Positions 14,601-22,453 of a stretch of 64,000 nucleotides of DNA are shown piece by piece (the stretch's first letter is position 1; every line of letters starts with the position of its first letter). The notes under the pieces are model-generated. The model did not search any database, was not told the DNA's origin, and saw nothing but the letters and a program-made list of their open reading frames with translations. Source of the DNA: Branchiostoma floridae (taxonomy: Eukaryota; Chordata; Leptocardii; Amphioxiformes; Branchiostomatidae); assembly GCF_000003815.2 (NCBI RefSeq), contig NC_049989.1, positions 20,805,448 through 20,869,447 on the forward strand, written 5' to 3'. The translations under genes and the position numbers were made by a program.

Positions 14601-17600
14601 CGACCCCGAACTACCATTACCAGCATCAATCCATGGAGAAAACTAAATTGCTTCACTGGTATTTTCTACTAAGAGACTTGGCAGGTTTTACGGTGTCTTA
14701 ACATTGAATTTCTTTGTTCGACAGATTTGTAGCCGTACTAACAAGCTTTAAAGTATTTAATCATCTGCCATTGTGCTGACGCTCAGTAAAGTAAGTGACA
14801 CATACAAACATGACCTTTGTACACTTCCCAATTTGTGTTACAGCGGTGTTACATCATAAAATAAAGTGCTCATGTTAACTAAAAAAAATACCATGTTTTC
14901 TCCATTCATTTAAGATTGCCCCCCTGATTAATAAGAGACACCCCCCCCCCCTAATTTGGGGGATTATTATAAGACTGACTAATCTGCGGGACTGAAATTA
15001 AGGTAAAATCATGAAAAACTCAAATGAAGTACACCCCACCCCCCCTAAATCTTCAACAATCTTAGACACACCAAGGTTAAAAATCCTTGGACACACCTTG
15101 AACCTGATAAATTCAAATTTATGATGTTTCTTTCTCTTTTCTTTTTTAACCCTTTTTGATCAATTTTCCACATTAGATAATGTGTATTTAGCATTACAAC
15201 TTTTTTCTACATTCTTCATGATCATTTGACGTCCTATTCCACTTCATTTATGCAATAAATACAGACTGTAACTCAACCTGACTCAAAATTTGTCAAATAA
15301 GTCACCCCGACTTTGTTACCCTGACTTTCACAGCTTGCAGTATGCTCACCCTTCGGATTTCGAAAAGTTGAAAAACTACTAGTACATGTACTTTGATGCT
15401 ATTATCAATTGTTGATATCTGGAGTCAAGATCGTCAGTTTTGGCATTCACTTGGGTCATAATGATTCTGTATACACTTCTGCCTAGCTATGTACATAGTA
15501 GACTTCAAACAAGTCAACACCAGGTTATTAACATGTCACTGTGTGGCACCACAGGGTACTTGGCATGTTAACACTGGGGCTAAACAGTAACCAACTGCAT
15601 ACCTTAGTACGAGGTTAGTTGGTATTTCATAGGACCGCAGCACATACATGTAGAACAATCATTACTAGTAATGGAGCCACAACTAAGATAGAAAGATTTT
15701 TATGAATATTCCATGTTTGATGATATGAATGAAAAAGAGCAAAGATTGCCATGATATAAAAAAATTGCAAAGTTGGCAACTTTTCACCTAATCTGCAATT
15801 AATTTGCAATATTATATTATCACCAATAAATACATAAATGAATCACATTATACCTGAACATACTTAATATTCATAAATTGATTCTTGACACCCTGTGTGC
15901 TTTGTGAAAATGCATGAAATTCTGATGCGTGTTATTAATGTTTTGTCAGTTTTTTAATCTACAAAACAGAAACCTCTACCTGTTAGGCTAAAACAGCATT
16001 TTCACTTGTAAGCAGGATTTTATGTCCTTGTATGTTTCTCTACTCCTGGTAAGATATCAAGTTTCTTGCCCTCAACATCACATGACTTCCTTATATAAAC
16101 ACTTGCGGATATTACATAGTGGGTCAAGTGTATATGGCACACTGGTCTCTTTCAGTTTTACACCCTTATATATAAAATGTAAGGGCACTCAGTCATGGTT
16201 CAGAAACATCCAAAACAACACAAGTACCCAACAGGACTGCAGAGGGCCAAACGCAATACTACTAGCTATACATCTAGTAGAGCTGTCTCCAACTTTAATT
16301 TTCTTTTCTTCTTTTTTTAAGACTTGTAAACAGATTATCATTTTAGAGTCCATTGAGTTACTATCAATCAAATATTGTTACGTAAAATCTTGAGCAGCCT
16401 AGCTTATTGGCAATGGTCCATGTCAGCAATTTTGATAGGCCCTTACGCCAATGTTTCTGTCTACGTGTGATTCTGCAAGAGTACTTGTAGTAACCAGTAA
16501 TTTCTCTACATAGACTTCCAACATGTATGAACTTGACGGGAACGGGTTTTCTGCGCGTGGAGAATTTGCGCATGCGCGTGAAAAAATAAAGTTCCTGAAA
16601 TATGTCAGAAAATGTGCAGCAAGGAATTCTAAGGCATAAAAATGTGAACCTAATATACAATTTCCCATCTGTTACCTGAATTTTGGGTTTTAAAAAAAAA
16701 AGATTTTTAGATCCCTTGGGAATAGGTTGATTTGCATATTTTGAACATTTCAAAATCAAGTAAATTTGACAGAAATACATAGAAAAATTACACATACGAT
16801 GTTTTAGATTGTATGATGTAACAATTTCAGGCTTTTCTCCATTCTAGAAGCTTAATTTCATCTTTTTTGAAGCAGATTGTTTCACGCGCAAATTTCAAAC
16901 TTTTTTGCGCGTGAAAACTTAACATCTAAAAATCACTTGAAAAGCACTCAGATCAAGATTTTGTACTCTAGAATGCAACAATATGATACTTGATTCCATT
17001 TTGTGCCATCTTGTTTGAGGGTCTAAGTATAAAACTGCAATAACGTTTTGAATCCCTTGGGAATCAGCTAATTTGCATATTTTTACGCGCACAAAACCCC
17101 AACCCGAACTTGACAGTCAATCATCATGCTGGTAGCCAGAATTTTGATTGGTGGAGGGGTATTCTTTTGTACATTTTTTGGACTAGTGAACGGCAAAGGT
17201 GAGAGCGTAATATTCGAGCCATTTCCTGTGATTTTCACAGGTTTTGAATGTAAAAAAAAATGGCAACAGTGCTGAGTGACAATAGGGGACTCACCTATTG
17301 GTATATACCTCAGCTTACTAATGCTGCATAGGTACGTCACTTCAAATTCATGTATTTTTCGTCATGTAAGGCCACACCAATTTAATTTCTTGGTTCACGG
17401 ATTCGCTCGCTCCTATTTTTTGGAAAAAAAATAAAAACAAAAGTTACCACTCAGCAAATTTTCACCATTAGTGAAACCATTCACCAACTTTCTGGTGTAG
17501 CAAATTGGCCTTTATATTATAAGCTCCTTAAAGTGTGGGTACAGGTGCTGTTGCTGTACAATAATAGTGTTTTTGTACTTTTTTCAAGCTGAAAACTTTT

Positions 17601-19989
17601 TTTCTTTATGTTTTGGATTAGCCGTTACCTTTACCCCAACAATTTTACAATTTTTATTTTTATTTTTATTTCGCCCTATCGCTCCATATTTTTTATGAAA
17701 AAATCCGTGAAACAAGAAATTAAATTGGTGTGGCCTAACAGTGAAATTTTAGTAGAGTTATCATGTCATTAATTATATAATATACTCAACACATTGGGTA
17801 CCTACTGGCTTGTAAAATACACCAGATACTGTAATTCTTGAAATTCTCATGTCTCGAAATCATAGCGTTTTTTGGAAAATGGAGTAACTCATGTCACTTA
17901 ATTTTGGTGGTGTGAAGGAGGCGCTAAATTTTCAGTGGGATGTGTGAAAAAATTGCATGAATATTACCAAATCCCTCACCTTCCTCAGTAGTTTACATGC
18001 CTAAAGTCCCAAAAATACATGACTAGAATAATTAAAAAATGTTCTAAAAAAAAAATAATTTAAAAGTTGATAGGGCGGCCATGATGAGGTGAGGTTACTG
18101 AAGGTTAGGCAAGTATTACTAAAGGTTATTGAACTCTGGGATGTTGCATAAGTCATGTCCTTGGATGTAGTGTACAGCGTATACAGAGACCCACCCTGGG
18201 GTTTGATGGATGGGGGGCCAATGACAGTTTGAGGCCAGCCTTTCAATACATATTAACCTATTCCCAAGGGACCCAAAATCAGGGGCTTTTGAAACCAAAA
18301 ATTCAGGTAACAGATGGAAAATCATATAATGTGGTCATATTTTCTAAGAATTCATCAAAGCACCCTGTGGGGGAGAGGGTTTACTGCGCATTAAAAATCT
18401 GCAAAAAAATTAAGTTGTGCTTTGATGAATCCTTAGAAAAATATGACCACATTATATGATTTTCCATCTGTTGCCGGAATTTTTGGTTTGAAAAGCCCCT
18501 GATTTTGGGTCCCTTGGGAATAGGATAATATGTATATCCAGAAGATTTCAAAATCACTTGAATTTGACACAAATACATGGGAAAATTACTAATGTGAGGC
18601 CTTGTATTGTAAAATATAACTGCTTGAGGCTTTTCTCCATTAATTTTCTACAAGCTTCATTTCATCTTTTCTCAAGCAGATTGTTTCACATGCAAATGTC
18701 AATCTTTGTTGCGCGTTAAAACTTAACATTTTAAAATCACTTTAAAACTCCTGGAATATTTACAGAAACTCAGAAAGGGATATTGTACTCTAGAATGCAA
18801 CAATATGATACTTAATTTTATTTTGTGTTATCATCTTCGAGCTTTTAAGTTAAAAACGGCAAAAAAGTTTTCAAATCCAGAGGGAATCAGCTAATTTGCA
18901 TATTTTAACACGCAGATTTTTAACGCACAAGTTTTAACGCGCAAATTTTAATGCGCACAAAACCCCAACCCCACTGCGGACTTGATAGCACATTTAAAAT
19001 GATAACCTAGCTTTAAAAAAATGAAGAAACGCTATAGAGATTGTGCAAAAACGTCACATTATTCAAATAACTACTTTTTCGTCTGCCCTAGATGATAGAT
19101 CTAATTGTAGGGACATGGTTAAGAATAATTGCCCCAGAAAACACCAGGGAGGTGTCACATGACATGACAGGAATGGTCTGCTATTTGTCTGTCCCATTGG
19201 CCCACATAGGTGTTTGGAAAGCTAATCCAATTATGTAAAGGAAGGCTGAATAACACTTGCATCAGTATTTTCTCTCCTGATGCTTAAAAAAGAGATCATA
19301 TTCTTGGTGACTAGTTTATAAATGTAGAAAAAATCTTAAATAATGTCCTTGAAAAAATGTTTGCCAAATTTGAAAGAGGATATTTTTCTTTGAAAGACAC
19401 TTCAGGTTTCTTGAAAGAAACGAGACATAATTTTTTTTTCCTTGACAAGATGGTAAAATAATCATCTTAGCGTTTCGTAAGACTTACAAATCTAAAGAAA
19501 TGTACATAAAAGACATTATCATCATATCTTATACTTCAAGCATATTTTTGTTTTAAGTAGAAAACGTGAAATTATGTGACATCTTATTAGACATGTTAGA
19601 TGGCGCACCTGGTTGTTGTTTCTCACGATGATGTCGAAAGAACACAACTTGAAGACGAGCAAGGCCCGCAGAATTTCCCCCGTTGTTTTACTCTTGTAGG
19701 CCTCCAAGGCGTCGTCAAAGTTGAGGGAAACAATCGGAAACTGTCGGACTTGTTCCCCGTAGTCATGCCGGATGTCGAACCGCGACTTGACTTCGGGGAT
19801 CTCGGCGGGAACATCGGGCCGATCGGCGGAGGGGACCGGTGGGGTGTCGGCCTTATCCGCGGCAACAGCCGCCCGCGCCATGTCCACCTTCACCCGGACC
19901 GGAATCACCCGGACCTCGGCCGTCTGGGGCCGAAGAAGTCTCCGGGAAATCCCCGGACATAGTCTGCCCACTGTAAACCTGGTCGCCAT
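1535..19989 (-). CDS. PRODH: Proline dehydrogenase 1, mitochondrial (3' end outside window)
   Basis: FAD-dependent enzyme of the mitochondrial inner membrane that oxidises proline to pyrroline-5-carboxylate. Ten exons on the minus strand read in order: 19609-19989, 14046-14254, 13218-13252, 10455-10598, 7513-7577, 6112-6305, 4656-4830, 3448-3594, 2573-2736, 1535-1645. All junctions are GT-AG and every phase joins, giving about 541 codons. Family landmarks in order are an Arg-rich N-terminus like a mitochondrial presequence, [86 protein letters not shown] and [11 protein letters not shown]. Family members are about 600 residues long, so the C-terminal 60-80 residues (end of the FAD barrel) should lie left of position 1. 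No matching exon was seen at 1-1534. Introns hold transposons, satellites and partial exon copies, described separately. The start is the first ATG, with an A-rich-free, GC-rich leader. Confidence 0.95.
2573..2736 (-). CDS. PRODH: PRODH exon 9
   Basis: 164 nt with acceptor TTTCCAG and donor GTAATG. Codes for [40 protein letters not shown] and [14 protein letters not shown]. It contains the KLVRGAY motif of the substrate and FAD site. Confidence 0.96.
3448..3594 (-). CDS. PRODH: PRODH exon 8
   Basis: 147 nt, phase 0 at both ends, acceptor CCCCCAG and donor GTGGGT. Codes for [20 protein letters not shown], then [20 protein letters not shown] and FNTYQCYLK, a strongly conserved catalytic-barrel block. 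Confidence 0.96.
4149..4615 (-). repeat. Four partial copies of the 3' part of PRODH exon 7
   Basis: Copies at about 4149-4237, 4299-4394, 4480-4527 and 4568-4615 repeat the last 50-95 nt of exon 7. Each keeps the exon end GAG followed by a GTACNC or GTACAT donor. The copies are separated by ATTC-type microsatellite tracts. Substitutions and different lengths show they are not identical. None has its own acceptor, so they look like decoy donors, not whole exons. Confidence 0.85.
4236..4640. repeat. (ATTC)n microsatellites between exon copies
   Basis: Runs of the tetranucleotide ATTC occur at 4236-4276, 4394-4460, 4526-4548 and 4614-4636, exactly between the partial exon 7 copies. They probably took part in the slippage or unequal exchange that made the copies (inference). 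Confidence 0.9.
4656..4830 (-). CDS. PRODH: PRODH exon 7
   Basis: 175 nt with acceptor CTGTTTCAG and donor GTACAC. Codes for [40 protein letters not shown] and an acidic stretch, ending [13 protein letters not shown]. This is the only full-length copy. Its 3' part is repeated four times downstream (4149-4615) and its 5' part three times upstream (4931-5270) in transcription order. Confidence 0.93.
4931..5270 (-). repeat. Three partial copies of the 5' part of PRODH exon 7
   Basis: Segments ending at 4990, 5127 and 5270 repeat the first 55-60 nt of exon 7 ([17 protein letters not shown]) together with the CTGTTTCAG-type acceptor. The copies lie about 140 bp apart with shared flanks, forming a short tandem array. 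Each lacks a matching donor and the rest of the exon. Confidence 0.85.
5530..5690. mobile_element. tRNA-derived SINE-like sequences
   Basis: On the minus strand, GTAGTCCAGTGGTTAGTG near 5600-5625 resembles a pol III A box. The next segment on the plus strand has GAGTTTGAATCCC, close to a B box, near 5663-5677. These look like two degenerate, oppositely oriented SINE heads inside a PRODH intron. No clear ends or target duplications were found. Confidence 0.4.
5771..6104. repeat. Minisatellite, about 75-bp unit built of 15-18 bp subunits
   Basis: Four to five head-to-tail copies of a unit made of variations on ATGTAACCTGACACCA, CCTGTAACATGACACCA and TGTAAACCGACACCA. The middle copies are nearly identical. 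The array ends within a few bases of the PRODH exon 6 donor. It produces long artificial reading frames in all three minus-strand frames, which are not genes. Confidence 0.95.
6112..6305 (-). CDS. PRODH: PRODH exon 6
   Basis: 194 nt with acceptor CATTCTAG and donor GTAGGTG. Codes for the helical, EF-hand-like insertion of animal PRODH, ending [12 protein letters not shown]. The donor directly abuts a minisatellite (5771-6104). Confidence 0.88.
7513..7577 (-). CDS. PRODH: PRODH exon 5
   Basis: 65 nt with acceptor CTGTGTCAG and donor GTAGGT. Codes for [20 protein letters not shown] and LL, matching the conserved beta-strand block. Phase 1 in, phase 0 out. Confidence 0.93.
8102..8255. mobile_element. 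Short inverted-repeat transposon (MITE), 154 bp
   Basis: Terminal inverted repeats of about 18 bp, GGGCCTTGGCGAAAGTTG and its complement, bound AT/GC-mixed sequence without coding potential. The flanks are TAA on the left and TAG on the right, compatible with a 3-bp target duplication of the PIF/Harbinger type. The element is nested in a larger hairpin: GGCTAGCCTCCTTCACC near 8070-8090 pairs with GGTGAAGGAGGCTAG near 8266-8280. Confidence 0.65.
8605..8642. repeat. (GATT)n microsatellite
   Basis: About nine uninterrupted GATT units followed by a short GAGT tract, within a PRODH intron. Confidence 0.9.
9050..9482. mobile_element. MITE of the TAGCCTGGGTACCATCCGG family, 433 bp
   Basis: Begins TAGCCTGCCATAGTACCATC and ends with GGATGGTACCCAGGCTA, diverged terminal inverted repeats. 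Internal sequence (GTCTGGGAACC, GCTGATTGGTC, AGCGCTCTAGAA) matches the element at 23376-24328 but lacks its helicase-like segment. No convincing target duplication remains, so this is probably an older insertion. Confidence 0.75.
9520..9755 (-). mobile_element. tRNA-derived SINE
   Basis: On the minus strand, TGGCGCAACGGTTAGAGCG (A box) lies near 9735-9717 and GAGTTCGATACTC (B box) near 9693-9681. A tRNA-unrelated body follows, ending in an A/T-rich stretch near 9520-9535. Related bodies (GACGGTGGAGTGACG) occur at 31245-31400 and 60700-60850. Confidence 0.65.
10183..10425 (+). mobile_element. Non-LTR retrotransposon or SINE 3' end with AAATA-rich tail
   Basis: The segment from GGTAGGGAATCTCCCGAGC to TTACGTGGTGACCATATTGA ends in an AAATAAATAAATAAA tail, typical of non-LTR retrotransposon 3' ends. 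A second copy lies inverted at 43130-43342 and a diverged one at about 10770-10880. Confidence 0.65.
10455..10598 (-). CDS. PRODH: PRODH exon 4
   Basis: 144 nt with acceptor CCCTCGACAG and donor GTAGGG. Codes for [20 protein letters not shown] and LNCIKAAG, a conserved family block. Its acceptor end is partly copied three times upstream, at 12282-13019. Confidence 0.93.
10770..10880 (+). repeat. Diverged copy of the 10183 retroelement
   Basis: GGGCAGGGAATTTCCGGAG, CGTAACCCCTGCTTTGCCTA and GACTTAGGGAGAAGAGATGC follow the order seen at 10183-10330 with many substitutions. Confidence 0.5.
10913..12215. mobile_element. Non-autonomous DNA transposon, PIF/Harbinger-like, 1303 bp
   Basis: Terminal inverted repeats of about 34 bp start GGCCCACTTTACATTACGC and continue TTTTCGCGTTAGCGG. 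The TAA at 10910-10912 is repeated at 12216-12218, the 3-bp target duplication of the PIF/Harbinger superfamily. The right end has extra subterminal CCCGCTAACGC repeats. A 102-codon minus-strand frame (11498-11806) shows no family I recognise. No transposase motif was seen. Confidence 0.85.
12282..13019 (-). repeat. Tandem copies of the PRODH exon 4 acceptor region
   Basis: Three segments ending at 12298, 12645 and 13019 repeat the first 20-25 nt of exon 4 (AAATCCACAGCGAGAAGTTC) plus about 60-100 nt of upstream intron, including the AG acceptor. The first two are part of a roughly 345-bp tandem duplication that also repeats 12365-12545 as 12720-12895. All lie between exons 3 and 4. The first base after each acceptor keeps the exon frame, but no donor follows nearby. 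Confidence 0.8.
13218..13252 (-). CDS. PRODH: PRODH exon 3 (35-nt microexon)
   Basis: Acceptor TTTTCCAG and donor GTAAAC bound 35 nt. Both flanking phases fit (in 2, out 1), giving [12 protein letters not shown] then a split Gly/Glu codon. The segment lies in the variable acidic loop of the family. It was chosen because it is the only phase-compatible piece with good sites between exons 2 and 4. Confidence 0.75.
14046..14254 (-). CDS. PRODH: PRODH exon 2
   Basis: Acceptor CTCAG; codes for residues 128-197, including [20 protein letters not shown] and [20 protein letters not shown]. Ends in phase 2 before GTAAGT. The strongest PRODH signature in the window. Confidence 0.95.
16540..17110. repeat. 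Interspersed repeat with GCGCGTGAAAA and GGGAATCAGCTAATTTGCAT
   Basis: This segment recurs in the same orientation at about 18480-18980. Shared landmarks are CCCTTGGGAATAGG, TTTCAAAATCA, AAGCAGATTGTTTCAC, GCGCGTTAAAAC-type pieces and GCGCACAAAACCCCAACCC. Fragments also occur in both inverted arms near 34265-34330 and 57460-57520. It is an unclassified dispersed family without a visible protein. Confidence 0.6.
17370..17735. mobile_element. MITE, PIF/Harbinger-like, 366 bp
   Basis: Terminal inverted repeats of about 34 bp start GGCCACACCAATTTAATTTC and continue TTGGTTCACGGATT. The TAA at 17367-17369 is repeated at 17736-17738. The inside is A/T-rich with no coding potential. A second copy lies at 62481-62836. 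The elements at 31792, 32959 and 35528 share the GGCCACACC ends. Confidence 0.88.
18257..18534. repeat. Long inverted repeat (arms about 110 bp, loop about 55 bp)
   Basis: Sequence at 18257-18362, from CCTATTCCCAAGGGACCCAA onwards, is repeated as its reverse complement at 18418-18534, ending TTGGGTCCCTTGGGAATAGG. The loop holds GGGGGAGAGGGTTTACTGCGC. It lies in the first PRODH intron. The right arm is part of the dispersed repeat at 16540-17110. Confidence 0.85.
18480..18980. repeat. Second copy of the 16540 interspersed repeat
   Basis: Matches 16665-17110 in order, including the GGGAATCAGCTAATTTGCAT block. It ends in several GCGCAAATTTTAA-like subrepeats before AAAACCCCAACCCCA. Confidence 0.6.
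19609..19989 (-). CDS. PRODH: PRODH exon 1 (start codon, transit peptide)
   Basis: Starts at ATG (19989-19987) and ends in phase 0 at CAG before a GTGCGC donor. The first 40 residues are rich in Arg and poor in acidic residues, as expected for a mitochondrial presequence, followed by a Pro/Ala/Asp linker. Conserved family sequence begins near residue 88 with [20 protein letters not shown] and [13 protein letters not shown]. Confidence 0.9.
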
Positions 19990-22432
19990 AGCTTACATGT
20001 ACACCGCTGGTGAGTTGCGTAAGGTTGTTCTGCAGCTACCGCCCCATCGCTCTGTTGTTGTTGTTGTCTGAATGTGATTGACGTACAACAGCTTCCACCC
20101 AATACCTTCTCACACTGGATAGCAGCTTTGCTTAACAAACTCGTTGTAAAGGTTGTATGACAACTGCTTCTTGCCAAGCATGGTACGTTAGGAATCCGGC
20201 CTTGTCATGTGACGGTTGGTGTTACGTAGTAGGGACAGGTCGATTTAGTATAAGGGGAGTCGTTGAATATTTGAATTTATAAATACCAAAATATTCTTGA
20301 CAAAGTAGACTATATTGCTTTTATATAATATAAATATGTTGTATATGATACTCAAAATTTATTTTTTTTCTCATAAAGGTTCTGGAATATCTTATTCATC
20401 ATCTATATGAACGGCTTACCTCCTTTTTTAAAAATGCAATGTTCCACAGGACTGGAAAAAACTGGTTCAAGCTGGTTGACCAAAAAGCGTTCGACAAAGT
20501 CAAATTCGGTTGCATAATTATCTGGCGTATTCGTTTTACTGACTTTACCACTTCAAATTCACGTCTGGCACAAGATTTATGTAATGCCAATCTTGATATA
20601 TTGGGCAACGCGTTCAAAACATGCATAGCATAGCAGAAGGAAACTTGATCTGTTGTTTTGCAGGGGGTGTCCCAAGTTCTAGGGCGTGCTGGGGGTGTGG
20701 CAGAATTCTCGGCTCTGATTGGAGGAGATTGAAACATAGCGACTACGTCAAAATGGCGGGAAATTTACCATGTTGTTTACTGAAACAAGTGCTGTCGATG
20801 AATACCTGGCATTGGATGGAGCTAACTCATCAAAACGATTATGATAGGTGTTTGTTTGTTTGTTTTTTTCAACAAACAAAACAAACTTATTTGAAGCCAT
20901 GTTGATTTGATTAATTTATATCGGCATTTGCTCGTGACCGAGCTTTAATATTACGTTATTTGCAATTGGATAACATATTTGCAATTTGCTTCATCTATAT
21001 AGGTCAATCACAATGACCATATGATGAACTCATGAAGTTGCACAGGGACGTGCTTATTAATGGATGATAAGCGGAATTAAAAGAAAGATGCAAGACAGAC
21101 ATAACTATTAGGTCGATGAACATCTCGGGCATACATGTACCTGATGACCTCCTGAGGTCAGCGTTCCATGCAAGGGTTACGGCAGTTGCTTTTATGTCTT
21201 TTATGAGCCTTTGATGAGTTGCCATCGGTGTCAAACTCTAGCGGCTACCCTTCTTCCAGCCCGAAGCTATGTCATCCAAACATCCTAGTGTTTACGTGGT
21301 ACATATCGGTCGATCTCGCTATGACGCTACAAAGTTTTTTTCACATTAAAGATGATTTTAGTAAAACAACAACTATAACTTCGCTTCACTTGTAATATAA
21401 GTTTTGAGGCCACAAATTCTCCCAAAACGGCAGGAAATCGTCGGTAAACACAGCTGAAAACGTGTTCCAAAACAGAGCCAACATGATCACATGCGGTGAC
21501 AGTAAAACTAGCACCATATTGTATGACAGATTCCGATGTTAAAAATGGTGCCGTAAACGCGTGAAAAATATCGTATTTTCGGTTGATGATGGACATAGAA
21601 TGCCACTTGTATTTTCAGAGTGTTGACTGCCAAATATTATCGTAATATTTTCTCATTTTATTGGTTTCTAGTGTAAAAAAATAGTGCACTGAGTGTGTCA
21701 ATAGCCTGTTTATTCACTTCACTTCATTGCACCAAGTACATAGCAGCCAATTGTCACGGATGAATTGCGTACTTTTGGTTACAGATAAAATCACACACAA
21801 ATAAGCTTAACATTACTCAGAGTCTTTCATCATAAACATAAGTACTAACTCTAAAACTTTGATGAATTTGGAATAGCAAAATATGTTCCGTTCGTTACAA
21901 GAATAAAGCGTTACCGACAAAATCATTGTGCGTCAGTTTGACTATCGTCATGTAGAGAATGGGGCTGTTCTTGAAACTGTTGGTTCTAACGTTAGATCTG
22001 ATTGTAGTCAGTAAGTGTTTTTGTCTGGTTTCTCTACCGCTGATGTCCCAGCGGAAAGGGGAAGCCAGTTCCTAAAGTCCGGAGATTTGAGTAGTGAATG
22101 TGCAAAGTTAGTGTAGAGTTTATTAGAGTATATTTAGAGTACTTATCAAATAGTAACTCCCCGAAACACTTATCCAAAGCAATAAGCTAGCATACAAATA
22201 GGAGAAATCCAATAAAGAAAACAGTTAATATCATTTTCTTGCCTTTGGTGGTGAACATATGCTGGGACTCGGATAGGTTTCCATGGCATATAGCTGTCTG
22301 TCGCTAGATGACGCTGCTAAATGGTTGTTTTGAAAGGTTACGTGGTGACCTTTGACACAATCGTACGATGCTCACGCGGCTCCTTGACAACTTCCAGGGC
22401 TTCTTCTTGAAGACGCTAGTTGTACGAATTCG
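19990..22432. other. Intergenic region between divergent PRODH and HSD17B7
   Basis: About 2.4 kb holding the 5' flanks of both genes. No protein family was recognised. Around 20690-20760 a possible promoter-like patch has ATTGG (inverted CCAAT) and GGCGGGAAA (E2F-like), followed by an ATG at 20753. That frame runs about 50 codons with no homology I recognise. No TATA box or clear start site was seen for either named gene. Confidence 0.5.
22346..22358 (+). promoter_or_regulatory. Possible DR1-type nuclear-receptor site upstream of HSD17B7
   Basis: TGACCTTTGACAC is a direct repeat of TGACCY-like half-sites spaced by one base, 75 bp upstream of the start codon. The second half-site is imperfect. 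Short matches like this are common by chance. Confidence 0.25.
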
Positions 22433-22453
22433 ATGGCGTCTCGAACGGAAAAG
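22433..22453 (+). CDS. HSD17B7: HSD17B7 exon 1 (initiator)
   Basis: ATG in CGATGGCG context, codes for MASRTEK, then a GTAGGG donor in phase 0. Accepted because joining it to exon 2 puts the cofactor motif at the normal distance from the N-terminus and gives the family length. Confidence 0.7.

Noticed and set aside
19600-20071. Plus-strand frames of 99 and 120 codons over PRODH exon 1
   Set aside because: Antisense shadows of the GC-rich first exon.
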